NCBI GenBank assembly: GCA_028282395.1
Contig: JANQHY010000298.1
Span: forward strand, 1-12,193
Source of the DNA: Gammaproteobacteria bacterium
Lineage (GTDB): Bacteria; Pseudomonadota; Gammaproteobacteria; UBA12402
DNA length: 12,193 nucleotides
Direction of reading: 5' to 3'
Shown: piece after piece, positions 6,100 through 12,193 of the stretch
How the letters are laid out: each line of letters starts with the position of its first letter
Position numbering within the stretch: the first letter of the stretch is position 1
The notes under the pieces: generated by a model
Database searches by the model: none
What the model was told of the DNA's origin: nothing
What the model saw: only the letters and a program-made list of their open reading frames with translations
Made by a program: the position numbers and the translations under genes

Positions 6100-7234
6100 T
6101 AATTTCAGGTAATTTTTTTAAGGCATCTGCTATCGGCCAAACAGTAAAATCATCTAAATAACAAATTTGATTACCACCATAAATCAAATGACACTTAGCT
6201 TCTGGGAACTCCTGCTTAAATGCACGCAACCCCCTTGTAACACGCTTGGGAATCTGAGCTGAACGTTTAATTTCAAAAGCGTGAAAACCTTTTTCACCAT
6301 AAAGAATAAAATCGACTTCCAATCCTGTTTTAGTACGCCAATAGTAAAGCTGATAATCTAGCGCGTTATAGTCGTTAATTGCACGTAGCGATTGTAAGAA
6401 AAGTGTTTCCAGCGCTGGCCCTTCGATCTCTTCGCTGCTGTCGATTATACCACGAGGACGGATATTTTGATAAATTCCTACATCAAAGAAATAGAATTTT
6501 GGGTGACGAACAGTTTGGCGTTGCGCGCGCTTGTTAAATACCGGCAAACGATAACCAAGCAATAAATCATCAAGGATATCAAAATAATTGCTAACACTTT
6601 TTTGATTAATACCGCACTCTCTTGCTACTGAAGAAACATTGAGAACCTGCCCCTGGGAAAAACTTGCCACCTCAAGAAAACGACTAAAAGCAGATAAATT
6701 ACGAGTCAATCCTTCCTGTAATACCTCTTCGCGTAAATAAGTAGCGACATAGGCATCAAGATAAGCCTTTGGTTCAGGCTCCGTCAACAACGCTGGTAAC
6801 TGACCAAACTTTAGTGATTTCTTTATATCAAACTGTTCGCCAAGTTCCTGGGCTACAAGGGGATACATATGATAAACTAATGCTCTACCAGCAAGTAGAT
6901 TAACCCCCTGACGACGTAATGTTCTTGCACTCGACCCAGTGAGAACAAATGTATAGCATTTTGCTTCTATGAGTCGATGTACCTCGTTTAGCAGCGCAGG
7001 AATACGTTGTATCTCATCAATAATAATCCATCCCTTATAATTTTTAGGAATTAACTCAACTAAACTATGAGGGTTAGCTAATAACTGTTGATAAAGAGAC
7101 ATATCAAGGAGATCAAAATAGTGTGCTTCGGGCAATTGCCTCTTTACCCACCAAGTTTTACCAGTTCCACGCGGACCAAACAGAAAAAAGCTCTTACGTC
7201 GCGATAGTGGAATTTCTAGCATTCTAGTAACCAT
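6083..7234 (-). CDS. AAA-family ATPase with DUF4143 / PD-(D/E)XK-like C-terminus
   Basis: This encodes 383 residues. The N-terminal half is an AAA_14-type P-loop ATPase: Walker A GPRGTGKT (20-27), Walker B WIIIDEIQ (69-76) and a sensor-like LTGSSAR (98-104). A winged-helix-like segment follows (about 197-222, VLNVSSVARECGINQKSVSNYF). The C-terminal DUF4143 part carries a PD-(D/E)XK-like pattern: E277, GLEVDF with E306/D308, and FEIKRS with E321/K323. This matches a widespread family of bacterial and archaeal ATPases with no settled function. They are common in accessory DNA, and a DNA-related or toxin-antitoxin-like role has been suggested without firm proof. The gene follows hldE on the same strand after 111 bp but appears to have its own promoter and operator-like dyads. 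AGAGGA lies about 12 nt before the ATG, which is far. The frame is intact, so the gene is probably functional. Confidence 0.9.
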   Translation of the reverse strand: MVTRMLEIPLSRRKSFFLFGPRGTGKTWWVKRQLPEAHYFDLLDMSLYQQLLANPHSLVELIPKNYKGWIIIDEIQRIPALLNEVHRLIEAKCYTFVLTGSSARTLRRQGVNLLAGRALVYHMYPLVAQELGEQFDIKKSLKFGQLPALLTEPEPKAYLDAYVATYLREEVLQEGLTRNLSAFSRFLEVASFSQGQVLNVSSVARECGINQKSVSNYFDILDDLLLGYRLPVFNKRAQRQTVRHPKFYFFDVGIYQNIRPRGIIDSSEEIEGPALETLFLQSLRAINDYNALDYQLYYWRTKTGLEVDFILYGEKGFHAFEIKRSAQIPKRVTRGLRAFKQEFPEAKCHLIYGGNQICYLDDFTVWPIADALKKLPEIIKEQK

Positions 7235-7277
7235 ATTTCTATTTTTCCTCTATTTTTAGAATATCTGTTACTAGAAT
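7221..7277 (-). repeat. 11-bp perfect inverted repeat bracketing the ATPase start site
   Basis: ATTCTAGTAAC (7221-7231) and GTTACTAGAAT (7267-7277) are exact reverse complements, 35 bases apart. In the mRNA, the leader copy can pair with codons 2 to 5, directly after the ATG at 7234-7232. The ribosome-binding site AGAGGA would lie in the loop and the start codon at the stem edge. On DNA the same two copies could be operator sites. Confidence 0.6.
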
Positions 7278-7302
7278 AGCATGATTTTGCTTTTATTGCC
7301 TA
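7273..7302 (-). promoter_or_regulatory. Candidate promoter of the ATPase gene
   Basis: On the minus strand TAGGCA (7302-7297, 4/6) is followed after 18 bp by TATTCT (7278-7273, 4/6), which has an extended -10 TGC immediately before it. Transcription would start near 7266, leaving a leader of about 32 bases. Each box alone is moderate. Confidence 0.35.
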
Positions 7303-7313
7303 ATTAATTAGGC
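7298..7313. promoter_or_regulatory. Perfect 16-bp palindrome, possible operator
   Basis: GCCTAATTAATTAGGC is a perfect dyad between hldE and the ATPase gene. It overlaps the candidate -35 box of the ATPase promoter, as a repressor site would. As RNA it would make a 6-bp stem with a TTAA loop, but no U-run follows in the hldE transcript, so an intrinsic terminator is less likely. Confidence 0.5.
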
Positions 7314-7345
7314 TAGGTATGAACAAAAGAAAATAGCGTAAAATC

Positions 7346-8773
7346 CTATGCTTTAACCCGCTCAAGCAATGAAGAGGTTGAGCAGCCGGCAACCAGATCA
7401 ATTAGCTCAACACGCCCGCCCTGTTTGAGAACAAAGTCACTGCCAGCAATTTCATCAACCTTATAGTCACCACCTTTAACCAGAACATCCGGTGCTACTG
7501 CCTCAATTAAGCGCTGTGGTGTATCTTCAGAAAAGGGCACCACCCAATCGACTGCCGCCAATGCAGCTAATAGCATCATCCGTTGCGATAGCGGATTCAC
7601 TGGGCGCGCCTCGCCTTTTAATCGCTTAACGGATTGATCATCATTAACAGCAATAATTAAGCGATCGCCCATTTTTTTCGCTTGATCAAGATAGCTAACA
7701 TGGCCAGCATGAAGAATATCAAAGCAGCCATTGGTCATCACAATTCGTTCACCATGCGCTCGCGCATCGGCGATTGCCATGAGCAAAGTTTTTTCATCCA
7801 TAATACCGCCCTCTTCACCACGCTGTCGCCGCAGTGTTCGACGCAATTCCGCTGGCGTGACAGTTGCCGCACCGAGTTTAGTCACCGCTATTCCCGCTGC
7901 AGTATTCGCTAAAAAAGCAGCTTCCGTCAGTTGTTGTGTCGCTGCAAAAGCAGTCGCCAATAGTGCAATCACCGTATCTCCGGCTCCTGTCACATCAAAT
8001 ACCTCTTGAGCATCTGCAGTAAAATTATGCGACGCTTCACCGGACTTTAATAAGGTCATTCCCTCTTCACCGCGGGTTAATAGAATCGCATTAAGATCAT
8101 GCTGAACAAGTAGCTGTTCACCCTTTGCTAACAGTGTCGCCTGATCATGGCATGGTCCCGCTACCAATTGGAATTCACGCAAATTAGGGGTAACCACTGT
8201 TGCTCCATGATAATCATTCCAGGAGCGCTGTTTCGGATCAATAAAGGTTGCTACGCCTGCATCGTTGGCTAAAGCAATCATCTCACTGATCTCTGTCAAA
8301 CAGCCCTTATTGTAATCAGAAAAAATGACCGCATCTGCCTTGGCAAGCTCGCTACGAAAACGTTGTAATAGTTCCGCAGCCGGTGGTTTCGGCAATGTTG
8401 TTTCAAAATCGAGTCGGATTAACTGCTGATGGTGGCTTAAAACACGTAGCTTGGTTACTGTCTCCATCTGCTTGTCGACAAGTAACGCACAATCAACACC
8501 TGCATCATGTAGCTGCTGCTGCAGCGCCTGACCTGCCTCATCATCACCAATAAGGCCAATAAGTGTTGCCTTGGCACCTAAGGCCCGGACATTGAGTGCC
8601 ACATTTGCCGCACCACCTGGACGCTCCTGACATTGAGCAATCTTTACTACCGGAACGGGTGCCTCAGGTGAGATACGTGAGCTATCTCCTGACCAGTAGC
8701 GATCAAGCATGACATCACCCACGACTAAAATACGAAAAGGGCTAAATTCTGGTATGGCACTATCTGTTATCAT
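7346..8773 (-). CDS. hldE: Bifunctional heptose-7-phosphate kinase / heptose-1-phosphate adenylyltransferase
   Basis: This encodes 475 residues, about the length of E. coli HldE (RfaE). It supplies ADP-heptose for the inner core of lipopolysaccharide. The N-terminal ribokinase-fold domain (1 to about 318) phosphorylates D-glycero-D-manno-heptose-7-phosphate at O-1; it shows ILVVGDVMLDRYW (15-27), RPGGAANVALN (51-61) and the catalytic FDVTGAGDT with D266 (259-267). The C-terminal nucleotidyltransferase domain (about 340-475) adds AMP; it shows TNGCFDILHAGH with the HxGH motif (347-358), VKGGDYK (433-439) and a GCSTSSLL ending. Both halves look intact. GGGGG (8784-8780) lies 6 nt before ATG 8773, a strong ribosome-binding site. 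It is divergent from the GIY-YIG gene and followed on the same strand by the ATPase gene. No heptosyltransferase genes lie in the window. Confidence 0.97.
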   Translation of the reverse strand: MITDSAIPEFSPFRILVVGDVMLDRYWSGDSSRISPEAPVPVVKIAQCQERPGGAANVALNVRALGAKATLIGLIGDDEAGQALQQQLHDAGVDCALLVDKQMETVTKLRVLSHHQQLIRLDFETTLPKPPAAELLQRFRSELAKADAVIFSDYNKGCLTEISEMIALANDAGVATFIDPKQRSWNDYHGATVVTPNLREFQLVAGPCHDQATLLAKGEQLLVQHDLNAILLTRGEEGMTLLKSGEASHNFTADAQEVFDVTGAGDTVIALLATAFAATQQLTEAAFLANTAAGIAVTKLGAATVTPAELRRTLRRQRGEEGGIMDEKTLLMAIADARAHGERIVMTNGCFDILHAGHVSYLDQAKKMGDRLIIAVNDDQSVKRLKGEARPVNPLSQRMMLLAALAAVDWVVPFSEDTPQRLIEAVAPDVLVKGGDYKVDEIAGSDFVLKQGGRVELIDLVAGCSTSSLLERVKA

Positions 8774-8797
8774 GGTTATCCCCCTGTTGTTGCTGCC

Positions 8798-8826
8798 ATT
8801 GTAACAAGTTGTCCGTGTTTCAGCCA
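8798..8826 (-). promoter_or_regulatory. Candidate promoter of hldE
   Basis: On the minus strand TACAAT (8803-8798, 5/6) lies 17 bp after TGGCTG (8826-8821, 3/6). Transcription would start near 8791, giving a short leader that holds the GGGGG ribosome-binding site. The -35 is weak. Confidence 0.35.
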
Positions 8827-8853
8827 GTCAACTAACCGAAAAAATAATTGCAT

Positions 8854-8882
8854 TTAACTATATAGTTACGCCACTTTATACT
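8854..8882 (+). promoter_or_regulatory. Candidate promoter of the GIY-YIG gene
   Basis: TTAACT (8854-8859, 4/6) is followed after 17 bp by TATACT (8877-8882, 5/6). The -35 falls in the first palindrome and the -10 in the second (see 8855-8889). A competing TTGACA at 8895-8900 has no good -10 at normal spacing. Confidence 0.45.
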
Positions 8883-8889
8883 ATAAAGT
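8855..8889. promoter_or_regulatory. Two adjacent perfect palindromes, probable operator pair
   Basis: TAACTATATAGTTA (8855-8868) is a perfect 14-bp dyad. Four bases later ACTTTATACTATAAAGT (8873-8889) is a perfect dyad with 8-bp arms around one central base. Their centres are about 19.5 bp apart, close to two helical turns, so two dimers could bind on nearly the same face. They cover both boxes of the candidate plus-strand promoter and lie about 50 bp upstream of the hldE promoter boxes. The regulator is unknown. Confidence 0.6.
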
Positions 8890-8955
8890 CATGCTTGACA
8901 GATACTTCCTCGATAGGATAGAGTCGTGATGGATCAGGGAAATAAGGTGAGTAAA

Positions 8956-9303
8956 ATGGCCAACATTGATAAACAGGCACTAAAACAGCACTATAAAGCC
9001 AATCCACCACCAATGGGCATCTATCTCATCACCAATAAAGCAAATGGCAGACGTCTTTTGGGTGCAAGCCTTAATATTCCTGGAATATTTAATCGTATTA
9101 AATTCAGCCTTAAAAATGGCAGTGAGCGCAATCGACTACTACTTGCTGACTGGGAAGAGTATGGTGAAGAGCAGTTCAGTTTTGAAATAGTGGATGAATT
9201 GGAGCCGACTGCCGATCCTAATCATGATTATACCAAAGAGTTACAAACACTGTTGCAATTATGGCAGGATAAACTACCAAACTGTGAATATAACCCACGA
9301 TGA
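8956..9303 (+). CDS. Small GIY-YIG-domain protein
   Basis: This encodes 115 residues from ATG 8956, chosen because AGGTGAG (8945-8951) lies about 5 nt upstream. In-frame GTG 8926 and ATG 8929 would add nine or ten residues with a poorer site. The opening PPPMGIYLITNKANGRRLLGAS (17-38) is a GIY-YIG-type first strand pair: GIY at 21-23, with the second motif reduced to LLG (34-36). IPGIFNRIKFSLKNGS with R47, a likely helix arginine, and DWEEYGEEQFSFEIVDELEP (65-84) follow. This matches a known group of short stand-alone GIY-YIG proteins of about 115 residues in many bacteria, whose role is not established. GIY-YIG domains in general cut DNA. Loss of the second Tyr and uncertainty over the catalytic Glu make nuclease activity doubtful. 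It is a single gene with its own promoter region and probable operator. Confidence 0.82.
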   Translation: MANIDKQALKQHYKANPPPMGIYLITNKANGRRLLGASLNIPGIFNRIKFSLKNGSERNRLLLADWEEYGEEQFSFEIVDELEPTADPNHDYTKELQTLLQLWQDKLPNCEYNPR

Positions 9304-9357
9304 ACATCGTTTCATAAAACCACACACCATATCAAAAAATATAAATAAAATTCAAAG

Positions 9358-9389
9358 GCTTAAAAATATAAAACCGGTAACTTTTAAGC
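9358..9389. repeat. 8-bp inverted repeat upstream of the 9449 gene
   Basis: GCTTAAAA (9358-9365) and TTTTAAGC (9382-9389) are exact reverse complements around a 16-base spacer, and one bulged base lets the arms extend by two. There is no T-run, so a terminator for the GIY-YIG gene is not convincing. The right arm overlaps the TTAA half-site described at 9383-9402. Confidence 0.4.
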
Positions 9390-9402
9390 TTCCGTTAATA
9401 TC
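9383..9402 (+). promoter_or_regulatory. Tandem TTAA half-sites, PmrA-box-like
   Basis: TTTAAGCTT (9383-9391), two bases, then GTTAATATC (9394-9402) form two half-sites with TTAA cores exactly 11 bp apart, ending 8 bp before the -10 box at 9411. As I recall it, the PmrA element of Legionella and Coxiella is a tandem cTTAATatT with a 2-bp gap, and this fits well. It is an AT-rich region, so chance is possible. Confidence 0.4.
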
Positions 9403-9407
9403 AGAAA

Positions 9408-9416
9408 TGCTATAAT
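9408..9416 (+). promoter_or_regulatory. Extended -10 promoter core of the 9449 gene
   Basis: TGCTATAAT is a perfect extended -10 with no good -35 at 16-18 bp, as expected of an activator-dependent or extended -10 promoter. Transcription would start near 9423, 26 bases before ATG 9449. The surrounding ATGCTATAATT recurs exactly at 10613-10623. Confidence 0.6.
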
Positions 9417-9448
9417 TGATTTATAGAGACAGAAAAAGAGGTGCCGCC

Positions 9449-10516
9449 ATGTTACAAAAAAGTTCTCGCGAAATTTACGATGATTTGGTGACAAGCAAAG
9501 CGAATGGAAACAACCTTGAAGCGGGAAAACATGCTGCAAGTTATGTTACAGCATCAGCAGACGCCTTATATGGCAAATACAAGTCAAAAGTTGAAAATGA
9601 TATTTCAGCAAGCTTTATTCGTTATGAAATAGATGAATTGAATAAAGTCACTGGCTATTTAAAATCAAAACATAGAAATACCAATATGGAAGGGCAATCG
9701 GGATTCACTTCGACAACTGGCAAGATGACCAATAAAATATCCAAAGCGGATAATTCAAATCTTCCAACAATCGAAGATAAATTAAATTTGATAAATGTGA
9801 TGCGTGAAAATCCGCGCGCTTTCGGTACAATCCCTGCTCAAAAAGAGCATGAAGATGATGAAAAGTATATCAAAAAAGTGGCGAATATCTTAATCACCAG
9901 ATCTAACCAATTAGATTATCTTGATGAAAAAGATTATGATTCTGAGGCCAACTTCTCACACCCTGACTTTTCAAAAATGCGTGATGCTATCAGTACTATG
10001 GCAGAGCAGTTTGTTGAATTAGCAAATGGCTGTGATACAGAAACTAAGGAAGGTGCAGAAAAGAGAAGCTATTATCTGAAACAAGCCAAGCAGTGTTATG
10101 ACATGAACTTCGATTATAATTATGGCATTACAAGTATATTTCAGCGATTCATATTTTATGTTAAACAAGGGTTATGGGGCGCTCTTTCAAAAAAAGATGC
10201 TGCCGGTAAAGTGGATATTAAACAAGATTTCATTACCCTGAAAAGCATGGCTAAAACATTAGAAAACGAACTAATACAACAAGAATATCTAGCTGAAGAA
10301 GGAAAAGGCGCACTCGATGGGGTACTTGATCCAAATAATGAAACGAAACCCAACGTAATGAATAGTAATGCAACATTCATTCATGACAACCAATCTCATA
10401 AAGAAAATAATGATGATAAGACTACACAACATACAACAATTAACAATACTACAATGGATGGAGATGGGGAAACCAACGATACCGATGATCATACCTACGA
10501 AACACCACATAAATAG
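9449..10516 (+). CDS. Orphan helical protein with polar tail, paralogue of the 10659 gene
   Basis: This encodes 355 residues from ATG 9449, chosen over the in-frame TTG at 9416 because GAGGTG (9438-9443) lies 5 nt upstream and the TTG overlaps the -10 box. I do not recognise the family. There is no signal peptide. The protein is Lys/Asp/Glu/Asn-rich and appears mostly helical. Residues 139-192 and 203-217 (ending KQAKQCYD) lead into an aromatic, amphipathic stretch at 226-249 (FQRFIFYVKQGLWGAL), then a charged helix to about 285. Residues 295-355 form a disordered-looking tail rich in Asn, Asp, Thr and His. Order and spacing of these parts match the protein at 10659, so the two are probably tandem duplicates that have diverged. 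It has its own promoter. A secreted effector is a plausible reading, but only by analogy; no enzymatic motif is visible. Confidence 0.78.
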   Translation: MLQKSSREIYDDLVTSKANGNNLEAGKHAASYVTASADALYGKYKSKVENDISASFIRYEIDELNKVTGYLKSKHRNTNMEGQSGFTSTTGKMTNKISKADNSNLPTIEDKLNLINVMRENPRAFGTIPAQKEHEDDEKYIKKVANILITRSNQLDYLDEKDYDSEANFSHPDFSKMRDAISTMAEQFVELANGCDTETKEGAEKRSYYLKQAKQCYDMNFDYNYGITSIFQRFIFYVKQGLWGALSKKDAAGKVDIKQDFITLKSMAKTLENELIQQEYLAEEGKGALDGVLDPNNETKPNVMNSNATFIHDNQSHKENNDDKTTQHTTINNTTMDGDGETNDTDDHTYETPHK

Positions 10517-10613
10517 CAAGGCAGCTTTTCGCAATTTTCCAACTTTACTAAGGCATGGATAAAAAATAAATATAAAAGTTAATGAGTTAACTATACCCTC
10601 CCATCGTAATCTA

Positions 10614-10622
10614 TGCTATAAT
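10614..10622 (+). promoter_or_regulatory. Extended -10 promoter core of the 10659 gene
   Basis: TGCTATAAT again, within the 11-bp sequence shared with 9407-9417. No good -35 is visible. Transcription would start near 10629, 30 bases before the ATG. The TTAA pair upstream (10579-10582 and 10587-10590) is 8 bp apart rather than 11 and is not at the matching distance. Confidence 0.55.
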
Positions 10623-10658
10623 TAAAATGTAGGATTAAATAATATAAGGGGAATAACT

Positions 10659-11693
10659 ATGTATGATAAAGAGGTCAATTTAGATAAATGTTACGACCGG
10701 TTATTCAACTTAAGTGATGCTGATGGCGGTACCGATAGAGGCTTACTAAACTATATAGCCGATTTCTCCACGAAAAAACCAGAAGAGATGCTAAAACGTG
10801 AACAACTTCGCGCTGATGCTAAAGCCAATATTGCAGAAATGTGCAAAGCATTTGATCAAGCCCACGGGGCTTTAATCGCATACAATGGTTTAGTAAAAAA
10901 ATACGACGCAGAAAACAAATCTTTATCAACTAAAAACAAGAGTGAACTTGATGAAGCTTACAACAATTACCTAAAACAATTGGATGATCTCCATCAAAAA
11001 ACCTCTATCGCGCATAAATCCATCCATGATCTTAATCTCAACTTTCCAGGGGAACTTCATCTTCCTAAGAAAAGCACAACTGGAATTATTGCCTACCACG
11101 AATATATTAACAACATAGAAAAACAGTTGGTGGAAGCCTATATTGAAGCAGACAAATATGGTGATGATATATCTGAATCACGTAGATGGTATGATCACCA
11201 CCGTCAAATGGAAAGTGCTGCAGAAGATCTGATTGCTATTGGCGATCACTTTAAAACATTAGGTGACAACGCTGCAGATAAAGAGACAAAAGAGCTTTAT
11301 CATGCACGCGCCATAGACTGTTATGCAGTTGCATCAGGTGACCTGGGTTCTTGGAAAGCTTTTTTTAATGGCATTAAATTATCACTAAAATCGCTATCGC
11401 GCTTATGGAAAAAAAGCGACGACTTAAATACTGAAATAGAAAAAATAAAAGATCATTATAAGAATTTCAATATAGATAATGTTTTTGCAAACTCCCCTCA
11501 TCAATCTGATAATGAGCAAACCGATTCTCTCAATACGCCACTAACCAATAAAGCTTCAAACTCAACATTCCTCACTGGTGACTTCTATTTAAACCAGGCC
11601 ATAATTGATAACCGTCAACAAAACCAGGAAGCCTCAAAGAAAATACTCGATGATCAGAACAGCGAGAAAGAGCAAAACTATACCAACAATTAA
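10659..11693 (+). CDS. Orphan helical protein, paralogue of the 9449 gene
   Basis: This encodes 344 residues; AAGGGG (10646-10651) is 7 nt before ATG 10659. No known family is recognised and there is no signal peptide. Long charged, helical and perhaps coiled-coil stretches run from about 42 to 125 and from 145 to 203. LYHARAIDCYA (213-223) matches YYLKQAKQCYD in the 9449 protein, and LGSWKAFFNGIKLSLKSLSRLW (229-250), written here as the aromatic basic amphipathic segment, matches its 226-249 region. Both are followed by KK and an acidic helix. The tail (about 275-344) is rich in Asn, Ser, Gln and Asp and ends in a Glu/Lys-rich run before YTNN. It sits 142 bp after its paralogue with a separate promoter, so the pair arose by tandem duplication but can be regulated separately. 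Function unknown; effector-like only by analogy. Confidence 0.78.
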   Translation: MYDKEVNLDKCYDRLFNLSDADGGTDRGLLNYIADFSTKKPEEMLKREQLRADAKANIAEMCKAFDQAHGALIAYNGLVKKYDAENKSLSTKNKSELDEAYNNYLKQLDDLHQKTSIAHKSIHDLNLNFPGELHLPKKSTTGIIAYHEYINNIEKQLVEAYIEADKYGDDISESRRWYDHHRQMESAAEDLIAIGDHFKTLGDNAADKETKELYHARAIDCYAVASGDLGSWKAFFNGIKLSLKSLSRLWKKSDDLNTEIEKIKDHYKNFNIDNVFANSPHQSDNEQTDSLNTPLTNKASNSTFLTGDFYLNQAIIDNRQQNQEASKKILDDQNSEKEQNYTNN

Positions 11694-11712
11694 AAACCTT
11701 CGCGGCGCACTA

Positions 11713-11740
11713 TTGGCAATCGCAACAAATCCTGTACAAT
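11713..11740 (+). promoter_or_regulatory. Sigma70 promoter of the PAP2 phosphatase gene
   Basis: TTGGCA (11713-11718, 5/6) is followed after 16 bp by TACAAT (11735-11740, 5/6). Transcription would start near 11747, 34 bases before ATG 11781. This is among the best promoter matches in the window. Confidence 0.6.
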
Positions 11741-11780
11741 AGTCTGCGAACTGTAGCGCGAGGATAGAAAAACCATCATC

Positions 11781-12193
11781 ATGGCCAAAATTATCAAAAA
11801 GAGCCTTATCATTGGCCTGCTACTACTCATTTGCCAGACACCCGCCTTCGCTGGCAATACTGACCTAACTGCTGGCAATCTGGGACAAGTGTTAATACCC
11901 GGCTTTGCCGCATTCAAAACATTCTATAGTCATGATAAACAAGGCACTATGCAGTTTATTAAAGCCTATGCCGCAACGATGCTGACTACCTATGCACTCA
12001 AATTCACTGTTAATCGTAGACGACCCAATGGTAGCCACTACTCATTCCCAAGTGGCCATACTGCGAGCTCCTTTGCTGGCGCAGCATTTCTACAACGCCG
12101 CTACGGTTGGCACTATGGTGTTCCTGCCTATGCCTTCGCCAGTCTTGTTGGCTGGAGCAGAATTAATAATAAAGAGCATTGGACGACAGATGT
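11781..12193 (+). CDS. Periplasmic PAP2-family phosphatase, 3'-truncated by the window
   Basis: The frame runs open from ATG 11781 to the window end, giving the first 137 residues. The N-terminus is a Sec signal peptide: MAKIIKK, a hydrophobic core (about 9-18), and AFA before G25. All three PAP2 (phosphatidic acid phosphatase type 2) signatures are present: KxxxxxxRP at K74-R81-P82, PSGH at 90-93, and SRxxxxxHxxxD at S126-R127-H133-D137, including the nucleophile H133 and its general acid/base partner H93. Such enzymes remove phosphate from lipid phosphates such as phosphatidic acid, undecaprenyl-pyrophosphate or lipid A, or act as non-specific acid phosphatases. Which substrate applies cannot be told from this part. 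The signal peptide places the active site in the periplasm. The only Shine-Dalgarno-like AGGA (11761-11764) is 16 nt before the ATG, so initiation is weak or the leader folds. Confidence 0.88.
   Translation, partial: MAKIIKKSLIIGLLLLICQTPAFAGNTDLTAGNLGQVLIPGFAAFKTFYSHDKQGTMQFIKAYAATMLTTYALKFTVNRRRPNGSHYSFPSGHTASSFAGAAFLQRRYGWHYGVPAYAFASLVGWSRINNKEHWTTD

Noticed and set aside
10578..10592. Second PmrA-like box before the 10659 gene
   Set aside because: The two GTTAA units are 8 bp apart instead of 11 and lie about 25 bp from the -10 box, so the geometry does not match.
11690..11917. Minus-strand reading frame over the PAP2 gene start
   Set aside because: It lies antisense to a well-supported promoter and signal peptide and has no recognisable features.
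1..12193. CRISPR arrays, tRNA/rRNA genes, insertion sequences, attachment sites
   Set aside because: I looked for regularly spaced repeats, tRNA-like folds, transposase or integrase motifs and flanking duplications and found none.

Overview
The window looks like chromosomal DNA from an AT-rich Gram-negative bacterium, most likely a gammaproteobacterium. The evidence is the LPS-core heptose enzyme HldE, a complete dTDP-L-rhamnose operon, a Cca-type tRNA nucleotidyltransferase closest to the E. coli form, and Sec signal peptides on two proteins. Several details recall the Legionella/Coxiella branch: orphan helical proteins with polar tails, and TTAA half-sites 11 bp apart upstream of one of them. 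That placement is inference, because no rRNA or other taxonomic marker is present.

Layout, left to right. (1) 1-771: 3' part of cca, whose HD-type phosphohydrolase residues appear to be lost. (2) 920-2662: three plus-strand genes, each with its own leader: a small basic orphan protein, a VUT/YhhQ-type membrane transporter, and an exported four-cysteine protein of unknown function. (3) 2762-6099: rfbA-rfbC-rfbD-rfbB, tightly overlapped and preceded by a good sigma70-type promoter; together they turn glucose-1-phosphate and dTTP into dTDP-L-rhamnose. (4) 6083-8773, minus strand: hldE (ADP-heptose synthesis), then a DUF4143-type AAA ATPase whose 3' end overlaps the 3' end of rfbB by 17 bp. (5) 8956-9303: a small GIY-YIG-domain protein, divergent from hldE. 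(6) 9449-11693: two long, mostly helical orphan proteins that look like diverged paralogues and share an identical 11-bp extended -10 promoter core. (7) 11781-12193: the start of a periplasmic PAP2 phosphatase, cut by the window end.

How the genes fit together: the recognisable metabolic genes serve the cell envelope (rhamnose donor, inner-core heptose donor, periplasmic lipid-phosphate-type phosphatase). Between them sit accessory genes that are regulated separately. The least explained material is the orphan pair at 9449-11693, its possible small relative at 920-1366, and three sets of dyad symmetries at promoters or start sites (7221-7277, 7298-7313, 8855-8889). I saw no tRNA, rRNA, CRISPR array, insertion sequence or replication origin. 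No gap between genes exceeds 300 bases.
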